Below are positions 1 through 5,645 of a stretch of DNA of 6,613 nucleotides, in pieces. The stretch comes from Candidatus Neomicrothrix sp. UBA4542 (lineage in GTDB: Bacteria > Actinomycetota > Acidimicrobiia > Acidimicrobiales > Poriferisodalaceae). Numbering within the stretch: the first letter of the stretch is position 1; every line of letters starts with the position of its first letter. The notes beneath the pieces are model-generated. The model worked only from the letters and a program-made list of their open reading frames with translations. It was not told where the DNA came from and made no database searches. The stretch spans positions 10,980 through 17,592 of the forward strand of contig DGLO01000109.1 in the NCBI GenBank assembly GCA_002388005.1. Direction: 5' to 3'. Both the position numbers and the translations under genes were made by a program.

Positions 1-18
1 CAAATGCCGCCGAATGGT

Positions 19-441
19 TCAACCAAGGACGTCGCTGTTCCAACGGCGCGGTTTAATAGTTACCTTGGCCTCATCGTGCCCCGGAAACGCATCGGCGTAC
101 TGGTTACCCAGTTCATCGCCTAGATATCTGGTTGCGATGTCGCGAAGAACGTGATCTCTTTCTTCTCCGGTCATCAACTCAACGACGGCTTCCCCTTCAG
201 CGGTGACGTACCGGTAGGGGAGTTGCTCGTCTTGAACACAAACTGTTGCGGCTCCGTGACGTCGAAGAAGAACCGATTTCGCTGAGTCGTACGCCATTAG
301 TATTTCAAACCCAACATCGGCGGAGTATCGGTACCAGATTGGTGCACACAAAGGGCCTTTATCGTCTCGTTCTATAGCCAGTATCCCCACTCGTACTTCA
401 TTCAAAAAGTTGTCGCGTTCGTCGCTGTTCATTTCGGCCAT
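19..441 (-). CDS. Pyridoxamine 5'-phosphate oxidase-like split-barrel protein (FMN/F420 family)
   Basis: A 140-residue cytoplasmic protein of the split beta-barrel flavin-reductase fold, in the Rv1155-like group whose members bind FMN or cofactor F420. Visible family signatures are APIWYRY (residues 33-39), the SAKSVLLRR stretch (53-61) with a Lys that commonly contacts the cofactor phosphate, the VCVQDEQLPYRYVTAEGEA segment (68-86), and the C-terminal IKPRRWNSD (129-137). Length is normal for single-domain members (about 130-150). The start is supported by GAGGAG five bases upstream of the ATG; the internal Met4 is less well placed. The gene is divergent from the acetyltransferase gene. The substrate is unknown: family members reduce quinones, biliverdin or coumarin-like compounds, or only bind cofactor. 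FMN and F420 use cannot be told apart here. Family assignment is firm; reaction is not. Confidence 0.85.
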   Translation of the reverse strand: MAEMNSDERDNFLNEVRVGILAIERDDKGPLCAPIWYRYSADVGFEILMAYDSAKSVLLRRHGAATVCVQDEQLPYRYVTAEGEAVVELMTGEERDHVLRDIATRYLGDELGNQYADAFPGHDEAKVTIKPRRWNSDVLG

Positions 442-460
442 AAAGGCTCCTCGATCCGGT

Positions 461-477
461 TAGCGTCGCCCACGCTA
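461..477. repeat. Inverted repeat TAGCGT-N5-ACGCTA, possible operator
   Basis: TAGCGT (461-466) and ACGCTA (472-477) are exact reverse complements separated by five bases, making a 17-base dyad. It lies between the two divergent genes, where a dimeric repressor could control both. It is not a terminator: the stem is short, there is no T tract, and it sits upstream of both genes. The dyad is seen directly; the operator role is inference. Confidence 0.35.
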
Positions 478-510
478 GGCGAGCGCGAAGATACGATGCG
501 CCGAGATTAT

Positions 511-516
511 GAGGGG
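511..516 (+). promoter_or_regulatory. Ribosome binding site that selects the GTG start of the GNAT gene
   Basis: GAGGGG lies seven bases before the GTG at 524, an optimal Shine-Dalgarno distance. The alternative in-frame ATG at 509 overlaps this site and has no comparable purine stretch before it. The site therefore favours initiation at 524. Confidence 0.55.
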
Positions 517-523
517 CACTCGG

Positions 524-1123
524 GTGACTACAGAAATCAGACCTGTTGAGGCGCACGATATACGAGGTATGAGCCTCCTGCTCGCGCACGCGTTCGAACA
601 AGATCCTTGGATGTCGTGGATTTTTCAGGAGTCGGAGTTTCGAGTGACGCTCGCTCAGGCGTGGATGCGAGTGGAACTCGAGTGTGCGGCAGAAATGGGC
701 ACCAGTTGGGCGTTGCTAGACAAGGATGAAATTGTAGGAGGCACCATCTGGGCGCCCCCGGGTCGCGATCTTCATGAAGGCGGCACTTTCCGCCAACTCT
801 GGTACCTGGTGTTGGGTGCCAATCCTGACCGTGCTGGTGAACTAGGCGAAGGCTTATCGATGATCGGTGAAATGCACCCAAAGGAGCCCCATTATTACCT
901 CAACACTGTGGGGATTAAACCGGATCTAGTGGGACGGGGACACGGTGGCGCAATCATCCAGTACACGTTGGACCTCGCCGACCAAACCCGGGACGCTTGT
1001 TATCTAGAAAGCTCGAGTCCTCGGAACGTCCCGCTCTATCAACGCCTTGGTTTTGAGGTCGTTAACGAAATTGTTATGCCGAACGGTCCCACAATGTGGA
1101 GCATGTGGCGTTCAGCTCGTTGA
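524..1123 (+). CDS. GNAT family N-acetyltransferase (puromycin acetyltransferase-like)
   Basis: A 199-residue GNAT protein that would transfer an acetyl group from acetyl-CoA to an amine. Counting from the GTG start, the N-terminal TEIRPVEAHDI matches the usual first strand of the fold. The acetyl-CoA pyrophosphate loop is GIKPDLVGRGHGG (about 130-142), containing the Q/R-x-x-G-x-G/A-type core GRGHGG, and the C-terminal NVPLYQRLGFEV (about 168-179) carries the Tyr often used as general acid. The YLNTVGIKP and YLESSSPRN segments resemble the actinobacterial puromycin N-acetyltransferase-like subgroup, some of which inactivate antibiotics; the substrate here is unknown. GTG at 524 is preferred because of the GAGGGG at 511-516; ATG at 509 would add five residues. 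The gene's last 12 bases overlap the convergent transporter gene, so no separate terminator fits between them. Confidence 0.88.
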   Translation: MTTEIRPVEAHDIRGMSLLLAHAFEQDPWMSWIFQESEFRVTLAQAWMRVELECAAEMGTSWALLDKDEIVGGTIWAPPGRDLHEGGTFRQLWYLVLGANPDRAGELGEGLSMIGEMHPKEPHYYLNTVGIKPDLVGRGHGGAIIQYTLDLADQTRDACYLESSSPRNVPLYQRLGFEVVNEIVMPNGPTMWSMWRSAR

Positions 1124-2272
1124 CCTATCAGCCTCAAGCTGCATTGCGAAGGGGAGAGCAGCGATAGCGGAGACAACTGTCCACGACAACGCCACACGGA
1201 TATCGCCCAAGGCTTCGGCCAGAGCCCCGACGGCTGGGCGTGCAGCAGCACCTAACAAACCTGTAACTCCGAAGAGGACTCCAACGGAGAAGCCAGTCCG
1301 TTTTTCTCCCCCGATTTTGCTTGCGATAGCCAGCGACACCGGGAACAACCCGAACCCGAACATGGCCACCGTGCCAACGGCGATTAGGGAGATAGCTCCC
1401 GAGGTTTGAGAAAAGACCAGTACCGCAGTGATGATCCCGAGGTTGGCACCGACGAAGAGCCGCCGCCCTCCGAATCGATCATAAATTCGCCCTCCTACGG
1501 GTTGAGCGACCGCTCCGATGAGAAGCATGGCGGTAAGAGTGGCTCCCGCAGTTGTTTCTGCCCAGCCTTCATCTACCAGCATCTTTACTACGAAAGTGAC
1601 GAAGCTGTATAGGACGATGTTTGAGAGACCAAAGGCTAACGATGCGACAATTAGTGGTCGCCGAATAGCGCCGCGTAGGGTGGCTTGAGGGTTGGGAGTG
1701 CTCTCAGGTAGGAAGAAGTGAAGGCCGAGACCGGTGGCGGTCAACGGGATCGCGATAATGACCATCGCCCATCGCCAGTCCAGAACGGCGATGGCTATGG
1801 TCGCTACAGCTGGGGCGAGAAAATGTCCGATTGAACCGCCCCAGCCATGGATGCCGAGCATGCGGCCCCGGTCGTCGGGGTACTCGTTCACGATAAACGC
1901 AGTTGCTTGAGGGTGATAGGTGGCGGTGCCGAGACCACAGAGAAGACTTACGACAGTAATTACCCAGAATGATGGGGCGACTGCCATGCATAGAAATCCG
2001 ATGCTGCCTACGAAAAAGCCTACGCTTACGATGAACCTTCTTTTCCCTTCTCGATCTGCTGCGTGACCCAGCAAGGGTTGAAGGATTCCTGTGAGAAGGG
2101 TGAAGGAAAAAGATAAGAGTCCCAGTTCCGCGTAGTCGAGATCCCACTCTCTTGCCAAAGCAGGTAGGAAAGCTGGGAGAACGGTGGCGTAAAAGTCATT
2201 AAAGACATGTGCTGCGACGAATGCTCCGAGGATCGCTCGCGAGGACGGCATCAGCGAGACTCGTTTGAACAT
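1112..2272 (-). CDS. MFS transporter, fosmidomycin-resistance (Fsr)-like
   Basis: A 386-residue inner-membrane transporter with about twelve hydrophobic helices, probably a drug/proton antiporter. The N-terminal HVFNDFYATVLPAFLPAL (22-39) and GLGTATYHPQA (113-123) are characteristic of the fosmidomycin-resistance branch. Both MFS halves carry the motif-A loop after their second helix: GHAADREGKRR (69-79) and GGRIYDRFGGRR (260-271). Length is in the family's normal range. The gene begins 18 bases after the nitroreductase stop codon, on the same strand and in the same frame, without a recognisable Shine-Dalgarno sequence. Translation by coupling or reinitiation from the upstream gene is therefore likely; Met8 is an alternative start. 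The 3' end overlaps the GNAT gene by 12 bases. The transported compound cannot be read from the sequence; pairing with a nitroreductase suggests export of a toxic or reduced product. Family is confident, substrate unknown. Confidence 0.9.
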   Translation of the reverse strand: MFKRVSLMPSSRAILGAFVAAHVFNDFYATVLPAFLPALAREWDLDYAELGLLSFSFTLLTGILQPLLGHAADREGKRRFIVSVGFFVGSIGFLCMAVAPSFWVITVVSLLCGLGTATYHPQATAFIVNEYPDDRGRMLGIHGWGGSIGHFLAPAVATIAIAVLDWRWAMVIIAIPLTATGLGLHFFLPESTPNPQATLRGAIRRPLIVASLAFGLSNIVLYSFVTFVVKMLVDEGWAETTAGATLTAMLLIGAVAQPVGGRIYDRFGGRRLFVGANLGIITAVLVFSQTSGAISLIAVGTVAMFGFGLFPVSLAIASKIGGEKRTGFSVGVLFGVTGLLGAAARPAVGALAEALGDIRVALSWTVVSAIAALPFAMQLEADRSTS

Positions 2273-2290
2273 CGAGTTGGGGAGTCGCAG

Positions 2291-2977
2291 TTAGTCATCA
2301 AATCCGACAAAGCTCGCAACCTCGTCGACGGTACGTCGAGTTGATTTCACGTCGTTCGCCACGAAGCTATCGTCGGGGTATCCCATCGCTACGCAGGTCA
2401 TGATCACTTGATCTTCTGGGATGTTTGCATGCTCTCGGACAACGTCGGACTGCATGATGCCTTGACCGTTGATCACGCAGCCGAGTCCTTTAGTCCAAGC
2501 TGATAACACCAGACCATAAGTCACCGCCCCGCAATCGAAGTGGCCGACTGCGTCGTGTTCGAGTGTGCGGTCGCAGGTGACCACAATCGATACCGGCGCA
2601 TCGAACTGACGGAAGCCGCGCATCGCCCAGTCGCGACGTCGTTCCTTGTCTTCCCAGGCGATCCCCATTGATTCGAACAACTGCACTGCGATTTCGATTT
2701 GGCGTTTGCGATGTACCCCTTCGTAACCGTGGTTGAGCGAGATTTCCCTTTGAGGGGCAGCTCCGCTCACCATTCGGTCGGTGTTGCCCTGTCGAATCAA
2801 ATCGAGAGGTTCACCGGTCAAAACATGGAAATGCCATGGCTGAGTGTTCATCGAAGATGGGGCGCCTCCGGCGATATCGATGATCTCCTCGATCACTTCT
2901 CGCGGGACCGGGTCGCTTCGATAGCCCCGCACACTGCGACGCTCTTGAACCATTTGTCTGAACGAGTCAGTGTTCAT
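2291..2977 (-). CDS. FMN-dependent nitroreductase family protein (nitrobenzoate reductase-like subgroup)
   Basis: A 228-residue cytoplasmic flavoenzyme, normally a homodimer, that would use NAD(P)H to reduce nitroaromatics, quinones or related acceptors. FMN-phosphate residues are visible in ERRSVRGYRSDPVP (12-25). GGAPSSMNTQPWHFHVL (37-53) is the family's conserved second motif. TKGLGCVINGQG (162-173) and VAMGYPDD (196-203) are the C-terminal flavin-binding motifs. The central insert with RKRQIEIAVQLFESMGI (90-106) and FDAPVSIVVTCDR (125-137) resembles the PnbA/NfnB subgroup (cd02136) rather than classical NfsB. The ATG start places the first conserved motif where expected, with only a weak GAG purine patch upstream. 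It is the first gene of a likely two-gene operon with the downstream Fsr-like transporter and is divergent from the VOC gene. Physiological substrate unknown. Confidence 0.9.
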   Translation of the reverse strand: MNTDSFRQMVQERRSVRGYRSDPVPREVIEEIIDIAGGAPSSMNTQPWHFHVLTGEPLDLIRQGNTDRMVSGAAPQREISLNHGYEGVHRKRQIEIAVQLFESMGIAWEDKERRRDWAMRGFRQFDAPVSIVVTCDRTLEHDAVGHFDCGAVTYGLVLSAWTKGLGCVINGQGIMQSDVVREHANIPEDQVIMTCVAMGYPDDSFVANDVKSTRRTVDEVASFVGFDD

Positions 2978-3076
2978 CCCGAGTTCTCATTTCCTATCGA
3001 CCGAGTGCTTAACCTAACTAATTCCGAAGGCATTCAACCAACTTGCCACCGGTCGACGCTGTCTAGGACCATCGAT
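2978..3076. promoter_or_regulatory. Divergent intergenic region between nitroreductase and VOC genes
   Basis: These 99 bases must carry the promoter of the nitroreductase-transporter pair and probably that of the VOC gene. The centre (3008-3023) is AT-rich with several TAnnnT-like hexamers, but I cannot pick a convincing -35/-10 pair on either strand. TCGACCG (2997-3003) and CGGTCGA (3050-3056) form an exact 7-base inverted repeat 46 bases apart, flanking the AT-rich core. Paired sites for a looping or dimeric regulator are possible but unproven. Confidence 0.3.
3065..3068 (+). promoter_or_regulatory. Ribosome binding site that selects the VOC gene start
   Basis: AGGA lies eight bases before the ATG at 3077. 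The next in-frame ATG, at 3092, has no purine-rich site before it, and the start at 2699 would run antisense through the nitroreductase gene. The site favours 3077. Confidence 0.45.
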
Positions 3077-3481
3077 ATGGGTCTTCGCGCTATGGGTGTG
3101 ACTATCGATTGTCACGATCCCGAGCAGCTCGCCGACTTCTGGGCGGAAGCGATCGGTTTTAACAATCGGCAAGGAAATGGTGACCCCTACATCACCATCT
3201 CCGGATCAGATATAGAGCGTGCGGTCAACCACCTGACGTTTCAAAAGGTTCCTGAGGGAAAGACAGCGAAACATCGGGTCCATCTCGATTTGTTCGTTGA
3301 CGACATAACGGCAGAGGTAGAACGATTCATCGGTATTGGGGCTACAGTCATCACTCCCGCAGGCGAGCCGAGCCATCTGGGCTTTATAGCAGTGGTGTTA
3401 GCTGACCCTGAAGGCGGCGAGTTTTGCGTGGTGGGCCGCCCCGAATTTCATACAGCTAACAACGCTTCAACGCACTCCTGA
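3077..3481 (+). CDS. VOC/glyoxalase-like domain protein (Glyoxalase_6 type)
   Basis: A 134-residue single-domain protein of the vicinal oxygen chelate fold, common in Actinobacteria and mostly uncharacterised. It opens with GVTIDCHDPEQLADFWAEAIGF (7-28), the typical first beta-alpha unit. The second half contains HRVHLDLFVDDI (66-77), whose His69 corresponds to a usual metal-ligand position. ADPEGGEFCVVG (109-120) has Glu115 in the usual position of the last ligand, so metal binding is plausible. The ORF stays open far upstream, but that extension is antisense to the nitroreductase and has no family resemblance, so 3077 is chosen, with 3092 as alternative. The 3' end overlaps the convergent oxidoreductase gene by 34 bases. 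Members act as lyases, isomerases, dioxygenases or drug-binding proteins; none can be chosen here. Confidence 0.82.
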   Translation: MGLRAMGVTIDCHDPEQLADFWAEAIGFNNRQGNGDPYITISGSDIERAVNHLTFQKVPEGKTAKHRVHLDLFVDDITAEVERFIGIGATVITPAGEPSHLGFIAVVLADPEGGEFCVVGRPEFHTANNASTHS

Positions 3482-4401
3482 ACCGACAAGGCTTCCGCGA
3501 ATGTAGCGATGGTGTGTTTCTCGCCTCTCATCATTCGGTCTAGTTGATCTAATTGAGAGGTGTACGCGTCGACGCCGAGTACCTCGCGCTCGGAACCAAA
3601 GACGTCCACCCAATCATCGCCGTCAATTTGTTGAAGCCGATACCAGTCCCAGATTCTCGCCGAGCCATGGGTGCCTCTGACTGTTAGATCAACGACGTCG
3701 GGTCCCGCTCCTTGGCTTGTGCCAGCCAGGGTGAGGGGTGCCGAACTCGACGCGAAGCGGGCGAGGCCGATCGTTTCGCAGAGGACGCCGTTGGGGCCGT
3801 CTTCGAAATAAACATCCCCACTTTCCATGGTGATGGGACCAAGTAAGCGCGAAGCCAAGAAAATGAAATGTGAGGCGACTTCACGGATCCATCCCCCTTG
3901 ATCGCGTAGACGTAGCCACTGCGCCCTCTCATGCCAAACACGTGGCCATCTTGAAAAATGCAATCGCAGATCCACTCGAGTCAGATCTCCAAATTCTGCG
4001 TTCTCTATCTTGCGTTGAAGTTCATGGGCTGAAGGCGCTGCGCTAAACACAAAATTCACTCCGGCCGGTAAGCCACTGCTGATTACTGCATCCACCAACT
4101 CTCGACTTGAAACTAGGTCGATCCCAAGAGGTTTCTCACAAAAAATTGCCGTGTTCGCAGCAATGCAACTCATCACATAGACGCGATGGTGGCGTGGCGG
4201 AACGGCGATGTACACCAGATCCGAGTTGGCAATCACCTCATCGGCACCCGAACAAAGATTGACAGAGTCTTCATGAACTGAACACGCTGCAGGGTCGACA
4301 TCCCATGCAGCCACTAAATCGAATTCGCGGTGATTGTTGAACTGCTCAACGAAACGAGACCCGACCGTCCCGAGACCAATGATGCCTACTTGATGAACCA
4401 T
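3448..4401 (-). CDS. Gfo/Idh/MocA family NAD(P)-dependent oxidoreductase
   Basis: A 317-residue cytoplasmic dehydrogenase with an N-terminal Rossmann domain and a C-terminal alpha/beta substrate domain. The dinucleotide loop is GLGTVG (9-14), and Asp34/Asp36 after the second strand hint at NAD preference. The catalytic-Lys motif is CEKPLG (88-93, Lys90). The C-terminal domain begins near residue 120, and GGWIREVASHFIFL (169-182) holds the second catalytic motif. There the usual D-x-x-x-H pair reads Glu174-x-x-x-His178. Family members oxidise or reduce sugars, inositols or similar polyols, often producing lactones. The gene follows the lactonase-like amidohydrolase by 87 bases on the same strand, so a shared pathway is plausible. 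The ATG has no visible Shine-Dalgarno; its leader is pyrimidine-rich, which may mean weak or unusual initiation. Length is slightly below the common 330-380. Confidence 0.87.
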   Translation of the reverse strand: MVHQVGIIGLGTVGSRFVEQFNNHREFDLVAAWDVDPAACSVHEDSVNLCSGADEVIANSDLVYIAVPPRHHRVYVMSCIAANTAIFCEKPLGIDLVSSRELVDAVISSGLPAGVNFVFSAAPSAHELQRKIENAEFGDLTRVDLRLHFSRWPRVWHERAQWLRLRDQGGWIREVASHFIFLASRLLGPITMESGDVYFEDGPNGVLCETIGLARFASSSAPLTLAGTSQGAGPDVVDLTVRGTHGSARIWDWYRLQQIDGDDWVDVFGSEREVLGVDAYTSQLDQLDRMMRGEKHTIATFAEALSVQECVEALLAV

Positions 4402-4488
4402 AAGAAGAGTTTGTCAGGACAGGAGAAGGGCAGCTGAAGGCAAGTCATCAATCTACGAGAATTGATGTCTCGGTTAGACAGCCCGGGC
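4402..4488 (-). promoter_or_regulatory. Gap between amidohydrolase and Gfo/Idh genes, possible internal promoter
   Basis: Eighty-seven bases separate two same-strand genes, longer than usual inside a tight operon. The gap contains the 7-8-7 inverted repeat at 4446-4467 and, on the minus strand, a TAGATT hexamer overlapping the repeat that could be a -10 element; no good -35 is seen. The last 30 bases before the oxidoreductase start are pyrimidine-rich. Read-through transcription from the amidohydrolase is equally possible. Confidence 0.25.
4446..4467. repeat. Inverted repeat CATCAAT-N8-ATTGATG, possible operator
   Basis: CATCAAT (4446-4452) and ATTGATG (4461-4467) are perfect reverse complements around an eight-base spacer. 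After a T-T mismatch the symmetry continues for two more pairs (4443-4444 with 4469-4470). The stem is AT-rich and is not followed by a T tract on the minus strand, so an operator fits better than an intrinsic terminator. No regulator gene is present in the window. Confidence 0.35.
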
Positions 4489-5514
4489 TCAGTTTTCCGC
4501 AAGTAAGGGGAGTCGGTATGCCCGTGCGGCCGTGTCGTGGAACAGATCGGTTTTCTCATCGGCTGAATAACTAGCGGAGATGCGTTTGAAGCTGTTCCAT
4601 AAGGGCACATAACCGGCGCCCCGTTTATCAACCGGAAAATTGGATTCAAACATGCATCGCTCTGACCCAAAGACTTCGATAGCAAATTGAATTGGGTCGC
4701 TCCAAGCATCGGCTAGCTCAACGGAATTTGCTGGCCTGTCACGCTTATCCCACCTGAACCCCATCATCGGCATTCCAATACCGCCGAGCTTTAAGAAAAC
4801 ATTGCTGCAAGCAGCAATCTTGGTCATTTGCGCTTTCCACTCCTCAAGAATTTGCCCTCGCTGATCCTTGTAGGGACCTGTCCCCAATATTCCACCTAGG
4901 TGATCAAGAACGATGGGCGTCTGAGGACAGGCTTGAGCTACGTCAACAAATTCAGCCAATTGTGGGTGATAGACCATCGCGTCGTAGGTGTAACCGAGGT
5001 CACCCACTCGACGAACCCCATCTAGGTACCCCGAGTCGTTCATTACGGCACTCGAAGGCATCGCTAAGGGAGGATGATCATTTTGAGCGGTGATATATCG
5101 AACCCCACGGAAGCGACCTCTTCCAGCTATTTCGTGGGCCTCAAGCACCTCTTCGACCGCTGCACCTAACGACACATCAGCATGGGCTTGGATCGCCTTA
5201 ATTTCTGCTCCGCTTGAGGAAGCGCTCTTTTCGGCGAGCTCGGTAACAAACTCGGTTTCCCCCACGGGTCGAAGATGATTCGGGCCATCAGTTCGGTACT
5301 GGGCACGGCACTCAAGAAACACGGTGCCAACGACGTTGTGGCCGCTACCGGTGTCATTGTGTAAATCATGGAGAGTGTATGGCCACCCAGTGTGGCCCTC
5401 ATCGAGCCAGAGGTGATGATGAGGATCCAAGATTGGAAGTTCAGGTTCTAAGACTTCTTCTACCACCGTCGATATCCAGGCGGCGTGGGCTTTAGCGGAT
5501 CCGTTCTCAGTCAT
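4489..5514 (-). CDS. Amidohydrolase family protein (COG3618 / PF04909, lactonase-like)
   Basis: A 341-residue TIM-barrel hydrolase of the amidohydrolase-2 family. This group includes 2-pyrone-4,6-dicarboxylate hydrolase, sulfomuconolactone hydrolase and sugar lactonases, so ring opening of a lactone is the likeliest chemistry. The first-strand motif ILDPHHHLW (28-36) supplies His32 and His34. Further candidate active-site residues are Glu68 (FLECR), His183 (VYHPQ) and His205 (VLDHLGG). The last barrel strand reads CMFESNFPVD (287-296), with Asn292 where the family usually has the Asp of an S-D-W-P motif; Asp296 is close by. GGAGAGG six bases before the ATG strongly supports the start. It is probably the first gene of a transcript that includes the Gfo/Idh dehydrogenase downstream, and it is divergent from the flavin monooxygenase. 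Substrate unknown. Confidence 0.88.
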   Translation of the reverse strand: MTENGSAKAHAAWISTVVEEVLEPELPILDPHHHLWLDEGHTGWPYTLHDLHNDTGSGHNVVGTVFLECRAQYRTDGPNHLRPVGETEFVTELAEKSASSSGAEIKAIQAHADVSLGAAVEEVLEAHEIAGRGRFRGVRYITAQNDHPPLAMPSSAVMNDSGYLDGVRRVGDLGYTYDAMVYHPQLAEFVDVAQACPQTPIVLDHLGGILGTGPYKDQRGQILEEWKAQMTKIAACSNVFLKLGGIGMPMMGFRWDKRDRPANSVELADAWSDPIQFAIEVFGSERCMFESNFPVDKRGAGYVPLWNSFKRISASYSADEKTDLFHDTAARAYRLPLLAEN

Positions 5515-5645
5515 TGCGGTCCTCTCCGGTTCTAGCTATCGATCATTCTTTCAGCCAGTTACACATCTTGTCGTGGGTAGAACACCCACAGGCAGCGTTC
5601 GACTCGGTGTAGTTTCGTGATGTCGCACAAGAGGGGGGACATCTC
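5515..5645. promoter_or_regulatory. Divergent intergenic region between amidohydrolase and luciferase-like genes
   Basis: These 131 bases hold no gene. Good ribosome sites lie at both ends: GGAGAGG on the minus strand for the amidohydrolase and GAGGGGGGA (5631-5639), six bases before the luciferase-like ATG. Both promoters should lie here, but no clear -35/-10 pair stands out. A perfect 6-5-6 dyad lies near the middle, well placed for joint control of the two transcripts. Confidence 0.4.
5573..5589. repeat. Inverted repeat GTGGGT-N5-ACCCAC, possible operator
   Basis: GTGGGT (5573-5578) and ACCCAC (5584-5589) are exact reverse complements around a five-base spacer, a 17-base dyad near the middle of the divergent gap. 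Its arm and spacer lengths equal those of the dyad at 461-477, although the bases differ. Operator function is inference. Confidence 0.35.

Larger units (their letters stand above)
442..523. promoter_or_regulatory. Divergent intergenic region between split-barrel and GNAT genes
   Basis: These 82 bases separate two divergently transcribed genes and should hold both promoters. A TACGAT hexamer at 492-497 fits a plus-strand -10 element and would give a short leader containing the ribosome site at 511-516. On the minus strand TATCTT (complement of 488-493) could serve the other gene, so the two -10 candidates overlap. No convincing -35 boxes are visible. A perfect 6-5-6 inverted repeat lies inside the region. 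Promoter positions are weak calls. Confidence 0.35.

Noticed and set aside
31..430. Ten-base direct repeat GTCGCTGTTC at 31-40 and 421-430, as attachment or duplication ends
   Set aside because: Both copies encode Asn-Ser-Asp at the two ends of the split-barrel protein; there is no mobile gene or inverted terminal repeat nearby.
1704..2147. Long minus-strand frame within the transporter gene
   Set aside because: It is an out-of-frame shadow of the MFS gene, rich in Arg, Ser and His as such shadows often are, with no recognisable domain.
2325..2339. TCGACG-GTA-CGTCGA dyad near the end of the nitroreductase gene
   Set aside because: It is fully explained by codons for a Ser-Thr-Arg-Arg-Thr-Val-Asp stretch and has no regulatory context.
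2699..3076. Upstream extension of the VOC reading frame by 126 codons
   Set aside because: It runs antisense through the well-supported nitroreductase gene, shows no family resemblance, and a ribosome site and domain start agree on 3077.
3413..3440. GGCGGC / GCCGCC inverted repeat just beyond the dehydrogenase stop codon, as a terminator
   Set aside because: The loop is 16 bases and no T tract follows on the minus strand; it also lies inside the VOC coding sequence, where GC-rich codons explain it.
4480..4489. Perfect palindrome AGCCCGGGCT at the amidohydrolase stop codon
   Set aside because: It has no loop, so it cannot form a useful hairpin, and a ten-base palindrome can arise by chance in such sequence.
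4386..4709. 107-codon minus-strand frame bridging the amidohydrolase end and the dehydrogenase start
   Set aside because: It is out of frame with both genes it overlaps, is rich in Pro, Ser and Arg, and has no domain signature.
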